In this document: positions 35,592 to 44,602 of the stretch, piece by piece | Layout: every line of letters starts with the position of its first letter | Numbering within the stretch: the stretch's first letter is position 1 | Assembly: GCF_000969825.1 (NCBI RefSeq) | Contig: NZ_KQ033922.1 | Span: forward strand, 53,196-117,195 | Source of the DNA: Parabacteroides gordonii MS-1 = DSM 23371 | GTDB taxonomy: Bacteria > Bacteroidota > Bacteroidia > Bacteroidales > Tannerellaceae | Direction: 5' to 3' | DNA length: 64,000 bases | The notes under the pieces: model-generated | Told to the model about the DNA's origin: nothing | The model's input: the letters and a program-made list of their open reading frames with translations, nothing else | The model's database searches: none | Program-made: the position numbers and the translations under genes

Positions 35592-36659
35592 ATGAAGAAG
35601 CACAATTTTTCTGCAGGACCTTCTATTCTGAGCGAATACACGATTAAGAATGCAGCAGCAGCTGTTGAGAATTTCGCAGGTACAGGGTTGTCAATTCTTG
35701 AAGTATCTCATAGAGGTAAAGAGTTTGTTGCAGTAAACGACGAAGCCAGAGCATTGATTAAAGAATTACTGGATGTTCCGGCTGGTTACGAGGTTGTATT
35801 TCTGGGCGGTGGCGCCAGCATGCAGTTCTGTATGGTTCCTTTCAACTTGCTGAATAAGAAAGCTTCTTATCTGGATACAGGAACATGGGCCTCTAATGCG
35901 ATCAAGGAAGCTAAATTGTTCGGTGAAGTAGACGTTGTTGCTTCTTCAAAAGATGCTAACTATACTTTTATACCGAAAGGCTATCAGGTTGCTGAAGACT
36001 CAGACTATTTCCACTTCACATCCAATAATACTATTTATGGAACGGAAATGCGTTATGATCCGGATATGAAAGTTCGTTTGGTTTCAGATATGTCTTCCGA
36101 CATCTTCTCTCGTCCGATCGACATCTCCAAATATGACATTATCTATGCCGGTGCCCAGAAGAACCTGGCTCCTGCCGGTGTAACATTAGCTATCGTACGT
36201 ACGGATGCTTTGGGACATGTAGACCGCGCTATTCCTACTATGCTGAATTATAATACGCATATCAAGAAAGACTCCATGTTCAATACGCCTCCCGTATTCC
36301 CTATTTTTGCCGCATTGCAAACATTGAAATGGTATAAGGAACTGGGCGGTATAGCAGCTATCGAAAAGATGAACCTTGAAAAAGCAGCTATCCTGTACGA
36401 TGAGATCGACCGTAATAAGTTGTTTAAAGGTACTGCCGCTGTCGAAGACCGTTCTATCATGAATGTATGCTTCGTAATGAACGACGAATATAAAGAACTG
36501 GAAGAAGAATTCAGCAAATTCGCAGCAGCTGCCGGTATGGTAGGTATCAAGGGACACCGTTCAGTAGGCGGATTCCGTGCTTCTCTTTATAACGCAATGC
36601 CTAAGAGCAGTGTAGAAGCGTTGGTTGCTACAATGAAAGAATTTGAAAAACAGCATTGA
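35592..36659 (+). CDS. serC: phosphoserine aminotransferase (SerC)
   Basis: 355 residues. This PLP-dependent class V aminotransferase converts 3-phosphohydroxypyruvate to phosphoserine. It opens with [10 protein letters not shown], has LGGGASMQF near 75, the PLP-lysine segment [12 protein letters not shown] near 195, and the C-terminal [15 protein letters not shown]. It is the first gene of a serC-serA-DUF1015 operon; its stop lies two bases before the serA start. The 130-base upstream gap holds no clear TAnnTTTG box. Confidence 0.94.
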   Translation: MKKHNFSAGPSILSEYTIKNAAAAVENFAGTGLSILEVSHRGKEFVAVNDEARALIKELLDVPAGYEVVFLGGGASMQFCMVPFNLLNKKASYLDTGTWASNAIKEAKLFGEVDVVASSKDANYTFIPKGYQVAEDSDYFHFTSNNTIYGTEMRYDPDMKVRLVSDMSSDIFSRPIDISKYDIIYAGAQKNLAPAGVTLAIVRTDALGHVDRAIPTMLNYNTHIKKDSMFNTPPVFPIFAALQTLKWYKELGGIAAIEKMNLEKAAILYDEIDRNKLFKGTAAVEDRSIMNVCFVMNDEYKELEEEFSKFAAAAGMVGIKGHRSVGGFRASLYNAMPKSSVEALVATMKEFEKQH

Positions 36660-36661
36660 TC

Positions 36662-37585
36662 ATGACAAAAGTATTAGTTGCTACAGATAAACCTTTCGCT
36701 GCGATAGCAGTGAAAGGTATCCGTGAAGTAGTGGAAGGTGCAGGTTACGAACTGGCTCTTCTGGAAAAGTATACGGACAAAAGCCAGTTGCTGGATGCCG
36801 TTAAGGATGCTAATGCAGTAATCATCCGTAGTGATATTATCGATGCTCCGGTATTGGATGCTGCCAAGGAGCTCAAGATCGTTGTTCGCGCAGGTGCCGG
36901 TTACGATAATGTAGACCTGGCTGCCGCTACGGCTCATAATGTATGTGTAATGAACACGCCGGGACAGAACTCCAACGCTGTGGCCGAACTCGTTTTCGGT
37001 ATGTTGGTGTATGCTGTCAGAAACTTTTATAACGGAACATCGGGAACTGAACTGATGGGCAAGAAGCTCGGTATTCTGGCCTATGGTAACGTAGGACGTA
37101 ACGTAGCCCGCATAGCCAAAGGATTTGGCATGGATGTGTATGCTTACGATGCTTTCTGCCCCGCAGACGTTATCGAAAAAGACGGTGTAAAGGCAGTTGC
37201 TTCTACCGCCGACCTGTTCAAGACTTGCCAGATCGTATCTCTTCATATTCCGGCTACTGCTGAAACAAAAGGTTCTATCAACTTCGAATTGATGAGCTCG
37301 ATGCCTAAAGGCGCTATCGTTGTGAACACTGCCCGTAAGGAAGTGATCGACGAAGCCGGCCTGGCTAAGATGATGGAAGAACGTCCTGACTTTAAATATA
37401 TCACGGATATCAAACCGGCTATCGATGCCGATCTGACTGCTAAATATCCGGATCGTTATTTCGGAACACCGAAAAAGATGGGGGCACAGACTGCCGAAGC
37501 GAATATCAATGCCGGTATTGCAGCTGCAAAGCAGATTGTTGACTTCCTGCAGAACGGAAACGAAAAATTCAGAGTAAATAAGTAA
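36662..37585 (+). CDS. serA: D-3-phosphoglycerate dehydrogenase, short lysine-type (SerA)
   Basis: About 307 residues from the ATG at 36662, which follows the serC stop directly; the in-frame TTG at 36656 overlaps serC and is not preferred. It is a D-2-hydroxyacid dehydrogenase with substrate loop RAGAGYDNVD near 77, the Rossmann segment LAYGNVGRNVA near 140 and HIPAT near 200. There is no C-terminal ACT or serine-binding domain, so feedback control by serine through that domain is not expected. In the position of the usual catalytic His (TPHIG) the sequence reads TPKKMGAQTAEA, so a lysine probably replaces it. Lysine-type short PGDHs are known, for example from Entamoeba. Confidence 0.9.
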   Translation: MTKVLVATDKPFAAIAVKGIREVVEGAGYELALLEKYTDKSQLLDAVKDANAVIIRSDIIDAPVLDAAKELKIVVRAGAGYDNVDLAAATAHNVCVMNTPGQNSNAVAELVFGMLVYAVRNFYNGTSGTELMGKKLGILAYGNVGRNVARIAKGFGMDVYAYDAFCPADVIEKDGVKAVASTADLFKTCQIVSLHIPATAETKGSINFELMSSMPKGAIVVNTARKEVIDEAGLAKMMEERPDFKYITDIKPAIDADLTAKYPDRYFGTPKKMGAQTAEANINAGIAAAKQIVDFLQNGNEKFRVNK

Positions 37586-37597
37586 ATCCGCAACACT

Positions 37598-38845
37598 ATG
37601 GCAAAGATTAAACCTTTCAAAGGTATCCGTCCTCCAAAAGATTTAATAAAAGAAGTCGCTTCACGCCCTTATGATGTGTTGAATTCGGAAGAAGCACGCG
37701 AAGAAGCAAAAGGAAACGAAAAGTCTTTATACCATATCATCAAGCCGGAAATAGATTTCCCGGTAGGAACTGACGAACACGATGCTGCCGTCTACGAAAA
37801 AGCAGCAGAGAACTTCCAGATGTTCCAAGATAAAGGTTGGTTAGTTCAGGATCAGAAAGAACAATATTATGTCTATGCACAGACAATGAACGGACATACA
37901 CAGTATGGTTTGGTTGTTTGTGCCTATGTAGACGACTATCTGAAAGGCAATATCAAGAAACATGAACTGACCCGTCGCGATAAAGAAGAAGACCGTATGA
38001 AGCATGTTCGTGTGAACAATGCCAATATCGAACCGGTATTCTTCGCTTATCCCGACAATCCTGAACTGGATGCTATCGTGAAGAAATATACGGCTAATGT
38101 ACCGGAATATGATTTCGTGGCAGAACTGGATGGTTTCGGTCATACCTTCTGGATTATCGACGAAGAAAAAGATATTGCCCGCATCACTGAGTTATTCGAA
38201 GCGATGCCTTCATTATATATAGCAGACGGTCACCACCGTTCGGCTGCTGCTGCCTTAGTGGGAGCGGAGAAGGCAAAACAGAATCCGAATCATCGCGGGG
38301 ATGAAGAATATAACTTCTTTATGGCTGTTTGCTTCCCGGCTAATCAGTTGACTATTATCGACTATAACCGTGTTGTAAAAGACCTGAGCGGACTGACGGA
38401 AGAAGAGTTCCTCTCAAAAGTGGCAACGAACTTTACCGTAGAAGAAAAAGGTACGGATATATATAAACCGGCCGGACTTCATAACTTCTCCCTCTACCTG
38501 GGCGGTAAGTGGTATTCCCTGACAGCTAAACCGGGAACATACAACGACAATGATCCGATCGGTGTACTGGATGTGACGATATCTTCCAACCTCATTCTGG
38601 ATGAAGTGCTTGGTATTAAAGACCTCCGTTCGGATAAACGGATCGACTTCGTTGGCGGTATCCGTGGTCTGGGCGAATTGAAGCGCCGTGTGGACAGCGG
38701 GGAAATGAAAGTGGCTCTGGCTCTGTATCCTGTCACCATGAAGCAGTTGATGGATATAGCCGATACCGGAAATATCATGCCTCCCAAGACAACCTGGTTC
38801 GAACCGAAACTACGTTCGGGACTGGTTATCCATAAATTGGTATAA
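37598..38845 (+). CDS. DUF1015 protein in the serine operon
   Basis: 415 residues of the DUF1015 family. It opens with KPFKGIRPPKDL, has RPYDVLN near 25, and carries YIADGHHRSAAAAL near 207. The DGHHR motif resembles the ParB-like core; the archaeal serine kinase SerK is a ParB-like protein. It starts 12 bases after serA and is followed by a terminator, so it belongs to the same transcript. The family has no proven function in Bacteroidetes that I know of. A role in serine or phosphoserine metabolism is suggested by position and motif only. Confidence 0.85.
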   Translation: MAKIKPFKGIRPPKDLIKEVASRPYDVLNSEEAREEAKGNEKSLYHIIKPEIDFPVGTDEHDAAVYEKAAENFQMFQDKGWLVQDQKEQYYVYAQTMNGHTQYGLVVCAYVDDYLKGNIKKHELTRRDKEEDRMKHVRVNNANIEPVFFAYPDNPELDAIVKKYTANVPEYDFVAELDGFGHTFWIIDEEKDIARITELFEAMPSLYIADGHHRSAAAALVGAEKAKQNPNHRGDEEYNFFMAVCFPANQLTIIDYNRVVKDLSGLTEEEFLSKVATNFTVEEKGTDIYKPAGLHNFSLYLGGKWYSLTAKPGTYNDNDPIGVLDVTISSNLILDEVLGIKDLRSDKRIDFVGGIRGLGELKRRVDSGEMKVALALYPVTMKQLMDIADTGNIMPPKTTWFEPKLRSGLVIHKLV

Positions 38846-38866
38846 GAACGATTTATTCATAAATAG

Positions 38867-38900
38867 AAAAGCCCCAGACTAAAAGTCTGAGGCTTTTTTT
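38867..38900 (+). terminator. terminator of the serine operon
   Basis: AAAAGCCCCAGACT pairs with AGTCTGAGGCTTTT, with a T7 tail, directly after the DUF1015 gene. Confidence 0.8.
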
Positions 38901-38948
38901 ATAGGTTCTCCTTTATTATAAGAGAACTTTTATGCCTTTTGAATATCC

Positions 38949-39461
38949 TTATTTTTTCACCCTCTCTGTCACCTTCACCCCTGTATCGATTGCCGTTCCC
39001 TGCAATTCGACATATTCAACGCCTAACGGATTGTTGGGCTTGCCTTTTACGTAGAGCGATTCGAGTATGGCCGGTTGGTTGTCGATCGTTGTCATGCAGA
39101 CATATTTGGAGTCTTTTTTGCAGATTGTCAGTTTCTTGCCGGAGTAGGCGGTCAGGGTCACTTCACTGGTGTTGTCACCTTCCGATACCAGTTTGTAGCC
39201 GTAAGCCATTTTACGTTGGAAATAACTTAAGCCGTTGGTTTCTCCCACCCGTTCTTCCCGGTTTACCCAGTAGATGTTGAGAGGAGATTTCGTATTCAGC
39301 TTGCCGTTTTCCAGGTTCACGTCGTAGCATACCAGGTTTTTGTTGAGGCTCCGGGCGATATGGAAAAGCCGCTCGGCAGTAGGATAGGTACTGTCGTCCG
39401 GGTTGGAAGCATGGACTACCGTAATAAGGGAAAGAAGCAGGATTAAATAAATTGTTTTCAT
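38949..39461 (-). CDS. secreted DUF4833-like protein
   Basis: 170 residues with a signal peptide (1-18, ending VHA-S). The mature part starts with LFHIARSLNKNLVCYDVN and includes LNIYWVNREE and SYFQRKMAYGYKL, which I associate with DUF4833 from memory. It is probably periplasmic. It begins three bases after the cupin gene stop on the same strand, so both form a two-gene operon. Function unknown. Confidence 0.65.
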   Translation of the reverse strand: MKTIYLILLLSLITVVHASNPDDSTYPTAERLFHIARSLNKNLVCYDVNLENGKLNTKSPLNIYWVNREERVGETNGLSYFQRKMAYGYKLVSEGDNTSEVTLTAYSGKKLTICKKDSKYVCMTTIDNQPAILESLYVKGKPNNPLGVEYVELQGTAIDTGVKVTERVKK

Positions 39462-39464
39462 CGC

Positions 39465-39932
39465 TTATAATTGGGAAGTAAGATAAGTTAAATATTCGTC
39501 GATACCTTTTTCGTCGTCCGGTTCCGGGCTCCACGGTGCCATATTCTCCGGATGCAGAGGGGCGAAAGGCCCCGGTTTCACTTCGTAAACGACCGTGCCT
39601 GATTCCAGTACAAGCAGGCAGTGCCAGATACCAGGTTTGATTTCCGCACCATACGAGCCGGCTTTCGGGTCGAACAACAGTTTTTCTGTGATATTTCCTT
39701 CTTCATCGAAAAGAAAGAGCATCGCTTTGCCGCGGAGAAGCAGGAATATTTCATCCTTGTTCGGGTTCAGGTGGCGGTGCGGACGGATATAGGTACCCGG
39801 TTCCATTGCGTTGAGCAGGCGGTTTACCGGATCGTCCAGTTCTTCATGAAAATTGTAATTCATGCGCAGGCGGGGAGACTGTTTGGCCCGGGCTGTTGTT
39901 TCGTCAAGTAATTGTTCGTTAATTATTTTCAT
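39465..39932 (-). CDS. WbuC-family cupin protein
   Basis: 155 residues, a WbuC-type cupin. The metal-binding motif RPHRHLNPNKDE lies near residues 50-61, followed by GEIWH-like GIWHCLLVLESGTVVYEVKPGPF near 115. WbuC proteins are often found in O-antigen or lipopolysaccharide gene clusters and are thought to be sugar-modifying enzymes, but no such cluster lies here. It is divergent from the hybrid sensor gene at 40034 and heads the two-gene unit with the DUF4833 gene. Confidence 0.8.
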   Translation of the reverse strand: MKIINEQLLDETTARAKQSPRLRMNYNFHEELDDPVNRLLNAMEPGTYIRPHRHLNPNKDEIFLLLRGKAMLFLFDEEGNITEKLLFDPKAGSYGAEIKPGIWHCLLVLESGTVVYEVKPGPFAPLHPENMAPWSPEPDDEKGIDEYLTYLTSQL

Positions 39933-39976
39933 GTTGAATAAGTTTTATTTTAAGCTACGAATGTACAAAATAAATC

Positions 39977-40007
39977 TTGGCTGTTCTACTGATAATCCTT
40001 ACATTTG
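39977..40007 (+). promoter_or_regulatory. promoter of the hybrid sensor gene
   Basis: TTG at 39977-39979, a 20-base spacer, TACATTTG at 40000-40007. The predicted start of transcription near 40014 lies after the first ATG of the open frame (39977), which supports the start at 40034. Confidence 0.6.
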
Positions 40008-40033
40008 TGCGGAACCCAAAAATCAACAAATAC

Positions 40034-42772
40034 ATGAGGTCTTTTATACTTCGTCTCTGCTTTATGATCTTTATGCTTTCTCTTGTTCTATCGTGTAAGC
40101 GGGAGGGAAAGGAAAAAACTTATGTAGTGGGAGTCTCACAATGTTTCAGTAACGATGCCTGGCAGAAAGCCATGTTGCTGGATTTGCAGGTGAAGGCTTC
40201 GGATTATCCCAACCTGATACTGAAGATAAAAGACGCTGAAGAAGATAACGATAAACAAGTGGCTGATATCAAGTCATTCATAAAGCAGAAGGTAGACCTT
40301 CTTATCATATCACCTAATGAGTCCAAGCCGGTGACACCGGTTGCCGTTGAGGCTTTCCGGGCGGGGATACCGACGGTCATTATCGACCGGAAGATCGATT
40401 CGGACGAATATACTGCATATATTGGGGCTGATAATTATGAGATCGGACGTTCTGCAGGCCTGTATGTCAACTCATTGCTTAAGGAGAAAACGACAATTGT
40501 CGAAATATGGGGTAGGAAAGGCTCTTCTTCGGCACGCGAACGCCATCAGGGTTTCACAGATGCACTGGTTGGGAATGAGAATATCACGATAAAAGAGGTG
40601 ACAGGCGGATGGCATTATGAGGAGACAAAGAAGAATATAGCTGCTTTAGGTTCGTTTGACGATATCGATATTGTTTATGCCCATACCGACCGGATGGCAC
40701 TGGCTGCCCGGGAAGCGATCCTGTCAAGAGACCCGAGGGCTGCCGAAAGGATCCGGTTTATCGGCATAGATGCTTTGCCCGGTGCGGGGCGGGGGATAGA
40801 AGCTGTCAAAAACGGTTACCTGACGGCTTCGTTCTTGTATCCGACAGGGGGTAGCACGGCTATCAAGGTGGCTTGGCAGATATTGACCGGGCAATTCGTC
40901 TCCAAAGAATATGCTCTGACATCCGCCCTGATCGACAAAGGAAATGCCGGTACCATGTATCTGCAATCGGAGCAGCTGACCAATTACCAGGAGCAGATCG
41001 AGAAGCAACGTAATAACCTGGATGAAATATTTTCGCAATACCGCTTCCTGCAAAACTCGGTAGGGATGATCCTGTTGCTGATGGGGTTATTGATTTTGAT
41101 GTCTCTTTATGTGATACATATCTACCGGAAGGTACAGAGAAAGAACCATGAATTGAAACGGACGAATATACAGGTGGAACAGCAAAAGGAGGAACTGGCC
41201 GCTGCCAACCGCAAGGTCGAACTGGCGACTGCCCGTAAATTACAGTTCTTTACCAATGTGTCTCACGAAATCAAAACACCTCTCACCTTGATACTTGGCC
41301 CGTTGAACAAACTTTCGAAAGAACTGCCGGAAGGTTCGCCGCTGGCCGACGATATCCATATAATCAAGAAGAATGCGGAACGGTTGAAGCGGGTGGTCAA
41401 TCAGTTGCTCGATTTCCGCAAAGTGGAAAGTAACAAGATGAATATGCGGGTTACGCAGGTGGAACTGGTCGCTTTTATTGCCGAGGTAAAGTCGTATTTC
41501 GAGAATATGGCACAGAGCAGGCAGATAAACTATTCTTTTATTTATGATATCTCTTCTGTCTATCTTTGGGTCGATACGGATAAGATGGAGAAGATACTGG
41601 CTAATCTGTTGTCGAACGCCTTTAAGTTTACGCCGGATGGCGGAACCGTAACGATCCGTTTACAGGATCATACCGGTTACATTACTTTATCCGTGGAAGA
41701 TAACGGGAAAGGCATTCCCCGTGAGAATATCGCTTCCGTGTTCGACCAGTTCTTTACAGGCGATCAGAATTATATAACCGGGACAGGGATCGGCCTGCAT
41801 CTTACCCAGGAGTTTGTCAGTATGCATAAAGGCCATATCGACGTGCAAAGTACGCCGGGTAAGTTAACCGTCTTTACCGTTGAACTACCGAAAGGCAAAT
41901 CCCATTTTGACGAGACCTGCACGTTTGCCCCTTCCGTCACCGAGCTATCCAGTGGAGTTGCCGAGTTGGACACGAAAGAAATGGAGGAAATGGTGAACCG
42001 TACGTATGATTATACAATCCTCATTGCCGAAGATGATCCTGATATCAGCGCTTATCTGCAGAAAGAATTGCAACGGAATTTTCGCATCTTATTGGCGGAG
42101 AACGGAGCGAAAGCCTGGGAGATACTACAGAATGAAGATGTATCGATCGTTTTGAGCGATATCATGATGCCGGAAATGAACGGATATGATTTATGTAAGA
42201 AGATAAAGTCGGACATGGCATTCAGCCATATCCCTGTTATCCTGCTAACGGCCTTGTCTGATGACAAGCAACGTATGTATGGTATAGCCAGCGGTGCGGA
42301 CGAATATATTCAGAAGCCGTTCAATATGGAGGAAGTCAAGTTGCGTATTATCAAACGGCTGGAAGAACGGAGCCGCCTGCGGGAAGCTCTTGCACAGAAA
42401 CTCCAATCCCCTTCTACTGCCGAGATGAAGTTTGAAAAGGTAGAAAGCCTGGACGAATTGTTTATGAGCAAGTTCGTGAAACTGATAGAAGATTCGTATG
42501 CCGATTCCGATTTCAGTATAGAGAAGGCCAGCGAAATGATCGGACTTTCCCGTGTACACCTCTACCGGAAGATAAAAGAGCTGACGGGGGTTACGCCAAC
42601 CGACTTCCTGCGCAATTACCGTTTGAAACGTGCTGCCGTCCTGTTGCAGCAGAAAACATATAATGTGAATGAGGTTGCTTACGCTACTGGCTTCGCTTCG
42701 CCGGCATACTTTTCCAAATGTTTTAAAGCCGTATACAACATAACCCCGACCGAATATCCGGGAAAAGAATAA
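40034..42772 (+). CDS. hybrid two-component system with periplasmic sugar-binding domain
   Basis: About 912 residues in one chain. An N-terminal lipoprotein-like or membrane signal (LSLVLSCKRE) is followed by a type I periplasmic binding protein domain (about 30-320), one membrane helix (about 340-362), HisKA with HEIKTPL (His about 411), HATPase (N-box near 523, DNGKGIP near 555, GTGIGL near 582), a receiver domain with SDIMMPEMNG (Asp about 707) and a C-terminal AraC-type HTH (about 815-912). B. thetaiotaomicron BT1754 has the same domain order and binds fructose. A sugar kinase follows, so fructose or a fructan product is the likely signal (inference). No glycan-degrading genes lie next to it. 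Confidence 0.9.
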   Translation: MRSFILRLCFMIFMLSLVLSCKREGKEKTYVVGVSQCFSNDAWQKAMLLDLQVKASDYPNLILKIKDAEEDNDKQVADIKSFIKQKVDLLIISPNESKPVTPVAVEAFRAGIPTVIIDRKIDSDEYTAYIGADNYEIGRSAGLYVNSLLKEKTTIVEIWGRKGSSSARERHQGFTDALVGNENITIKEVTGGWHYEETKKNIAALGSFDDIDIVYAHTDRMALAAREAILSRDPRAAERIRFIGIDALPGAGRGIEAVKNGYLTASFLYPTGGSTAIKVAWQILTGQFVSKEYALTSALIDKGNAGTMYLQSEQLTNYQEQIEKQRNNLDEIFSQYRFLQNSVGMILLLMGLLILMSLYVIHIYRKVQRKNHELKRTNIQVEQQKEELAAANRKVELATARKLQFFTNVSHEIKTPLTLILGPLNKLSKELPEGSPLADDIHIIKKNAERLKRVVNQLLDFRKVESNKMNMRVTQVELVAFIAEVKSYFENMAQSRQINYSFIYDISSVYLWVDTDKMEKILANLLSNAFKFTPDGGTVTIRLQDHTGYITLSVEDNGKGIPRENIASVFDQFFTGDQNYITGTGIGLHLTQEFVSMHKGHIDVQSTPGKLTVFTVELPKGKSHFDETCTFAPSVTELSSGVAELDTKEMEEMVNRTYDYTILIAEDDPDISAYLQKELQRNFRILLAENGAKAWEILQNEDVSIVLSDIMMPEMNGYDLCKKIKSDMAFSHIPVILLTALSDDKQRMYGIASGADEYIQKPFNMEEVKLRIIKRLEERSRLREALAQKLQSPSTAEMKFEKVESLDELFMSKFVKLIEDSYADSDFSIEKASEMIGLSRVHLYRKIKELTGVTPTDFLRNYRLKRAAVLLQQKTYNVNEVAYATGFASPAYFSKCFKAVYNITPTEYPGKE

Positions 42773-42777
42773 CTCTC

Positions 42778-42832
42778 GTTACATTTATGTAACATCCGTA
42801 TGTAACTGTTGATACTAAATGTATTATGTAAC
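42778..42832. promoter_or_regulatory. ATGTAAC boxes upstream of the sugar kinase
   Basis: A GTTACAT-TT-ATGTAAC inverted repeat (42778-42793) is followed by ATGTAAC at 42800-42806 and 42826-42832. The starts of the ATGTAAC copies are 13 and 26 bases apart. They lie between the hybrid regulator and the kinase and could be its binding sites. Confidence 0.45.
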
Positions 42833-42884
42833 GATAGTTATTGATCTTGTAGCATCCGTTATCGTCCGTATCCTTTTCTTCCTT

Positions 42885-42892
42885 TACTTTTG
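42885..42892 (+). promoter_or_regulatory. -7 box of the sugar kinase
   Basis: TACTTTTG, about 49 bases before the ATG at 42941 and 53 bases after the last ATGTAAC box. Confidence 0.45.
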
Positions 42893-42940
42893 CATCATCA
42901 AAAAGTGGTAAAATAACGAATAAGGTAGTGTGTCTGTATA

Positions 42941-43819
42941 ATGGAAGAGATGAAACAACAAAATAGAAAACCGGTCGTAGTCGGTATAGGTGAACTCCTT
43001 TGGGATCTGCTTCCTACAGGAAAAACTGCCGGCGGTGCTCCGATCAATTTTGTTTATCATGCTTCCCGCCTGGGTGCCGAAGGGTTTGCTATCAGTGCCA
43101 TTGGTGATGACGAAAACGGACATGAGATATTGAAAGAACTGGATACTAATTCTATCCGGTATCTGATAGATAAAGTTCCTTATCCGACCGGGACAGTAGA
43201 TGTCGAGCTGAAGGAGGACGGAATCCCCGAATATACAATTACCGAAAGGGTTGCGTGGGATCATATGTCGCCGACGGCTGGTGCTGTCGATCTGGCAGAA
43301 CAGGCGGATGCGATTTGTTTCGGTACACTTGGACAGCGTTCTTTGCAATCACGTGAAACGATTCAGGCAATTCTTTCTTTTGCACCGGATACGGCATACC
43401 GTTTGTTCGATATCAACCTTCGCCAGCATTATTATGATAAGGTCTTGATCGAAGAATCGCTTTACCTGGCCAATGTGCTGAAGATGAATGAAGAGGAAAT
43501 GCTTCAACTGAAAGACCTGTTCGGACTGAAAGGTTCGGGAGAGGAGGTAGCCACCTGGTTCATGAAGAATTATAATCTGAAAATGGTGGTGCTGACGGGC
43601 GGAGCTTCCTATAGTGCAGTGTATACACCGGAGGAAAGTTCTACGTTGCCGACCCCGAAAGTGGAAGTGGTCGATACGGTTGGTGCAGGAGACGCGTTCT
43701 CGGCCGCCCTGATAATGTCATTGTTGAAGGGGAGTAGTTTGGAAGAAGCGCATCAGTATGCCGTGAAGATTGCAGCGTTTGTCTGCTCCAATAAAGGTGC
43801 ATGGCCGGCATACGAATAA
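42941..43819 (+). CDS. PfkB-family carbohydrate kinase, probable fructokinase
   Basis: 292 residues of the ribokinase/PfkB family. The substrate loop is GGAPINFVYHASRLGAEG near 30, and the ATP/anion-hole motif is DTVGAGDAFSAAL near 245. The usual acceptor is a sugar hydroxyl, most often of fructose in proteins of this length and with this GGAPxN start. It lies 170 bases after the hybrid sensor on the same strand, with its own -7 box and repeated ATGTAAC elements. In B. thetaiotaomicron a fructokinase is part of the fructan locus controlled by the comparable sensor, which fits. The substrate is not proven by sequence. Confidence 0.82.
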   Translation: MEEMKQQNRKPVVVGIGELLWDLLPTGKTAGGAPINFVYHASRLGAEGFAISAIGDDENGHEILKELDTNSIRYLIDKVPYPTGTVDVELKEDGIPEYTITERVAWDHMSPTAGAVDLAEQADAICFGTLGQRSLQSRETIQAILSFAPDTAYRLFDINLRQHYYDKVLIEESLYLANVLKMNEEEMLQLKDLFGLKGSGEEVATWFMKNYNLKMVVLTGGASYSAVYTPEESSTLPTPKVEVVDTVGAGDAFSAALIMSLLKGSSLEEAHQYAVKIAAFVCSNKGAWPAYE

Positions 43820-43923
43820 ATTATGGATGTTTCAATGCTATTATAGATTAGATTGTGTGTATTAGGTATTAGTTTTAAGGCAAAAAGATGGTTAGTTTTA
43901 GGTTTTTAGTTTAAGTTGGTGAA

Positions 43924-43952
43924 AAGGTCCGGAGGTTCCGGGCCTTTTTTGT
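43924..43952 (+). terminator. terminator after sugar kinase
   Basis: GGTCCGGA/TCCGGGCC hairpin with a T6 tail, about 105 bases after the kinase stop. Confidence 0.65.
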
Positions 43953-44072
43953 TTTTTGTAATAGTATATGGCATTATTAAAGTGTAATATCTTTGTATGT
44001 TGAATATCAATAAGACTTAATTTGTCAACAATTTGTCACTTTAAATATTAGGCATAATGTAGAATGATTTAA

Positions 44073-44080
44073 TATTTTTG
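44073..44080 (+). promoter_or_regulatory. -7 box before the secreted pair
   Basis: TATTTTTG, 38 bases before the ATG at 44118. No good -33 box. Confidence 0.4.
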
Positions 44081-44117
44081 TACAAAATCACTATGTTGAA
44101 ACATAAAGCAATATGTT

Positions 44118-44549
44118 ATGAAAACACTCAAAATTAGAATTTTATTTGTTGTTATGATGCTGTGTGTGACAAATCTTACAGCAAAAGTACAAGTTATTGG
44201 ACCAGAATATCTGGGAATATGGAAAAAACTTTCTCCTGCTCCTTCTCAGGTAGATAAAAAATTAGGTTATCTAAAATTTACTATAGAAGTTCCCCCCGAA
44301 GGTATACCTAATGATTTTAAAGTGTATGGGCCATCAGTTGTATTTACGGGGAACTGCTGGGGAAGAACATTCGATCTTTGGTTAGAGTATAGGGAGTTAC
44401 TCGTTGAGTCTGTGGTTACAAATTATGTTGTTACTTATGAATTTCCAACTAATAAGTTTCATTCAGATTTACCATCTGGTATGAAACGTTGTTTTTATCA
44501 TTTGGAAATTAATTTGAGAGATTTACCGGAAATATTGAAAAGTCTCTAG
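44118..44549 (+). CDS. small secreted protein, 143 aa
   Basis: 143 residues with a signal peptide (1-22, ending LTA-K). The mature part has several beta-strand-like stretches and three Cys. I do not recognise a family. It lies 53 bases before the plug-domain protein on the same strand and shares its AT-rich composition, so the two may have arrived together and may interact in the envelope. Confidence 0.55.
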   Translation: MKTLKIRILFVVMMLCVTNLTAKVQVIGPEYLGIWKKLSPAPSQVDKKLGYLKFTIEVPPEGIPNDFKVYGPSVVFTGNCWGRTFDLWLEYRELLVESVVTNYVVTYEFPTNKFHSDLPSGMKRCFYHLEINLRDLPEILKSL

Positions 44550-44602
44550 ATATGAATTTATAAACATTACATAGAGTGAATAGACTTAGATAAATAGGGC
44601 TA

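Noticed and set aside
36656..36661. TTG start of serA overlapping serC
   Set aside because: An ATG two codons later lies directly after the serC stop and starts the homologous sequence.
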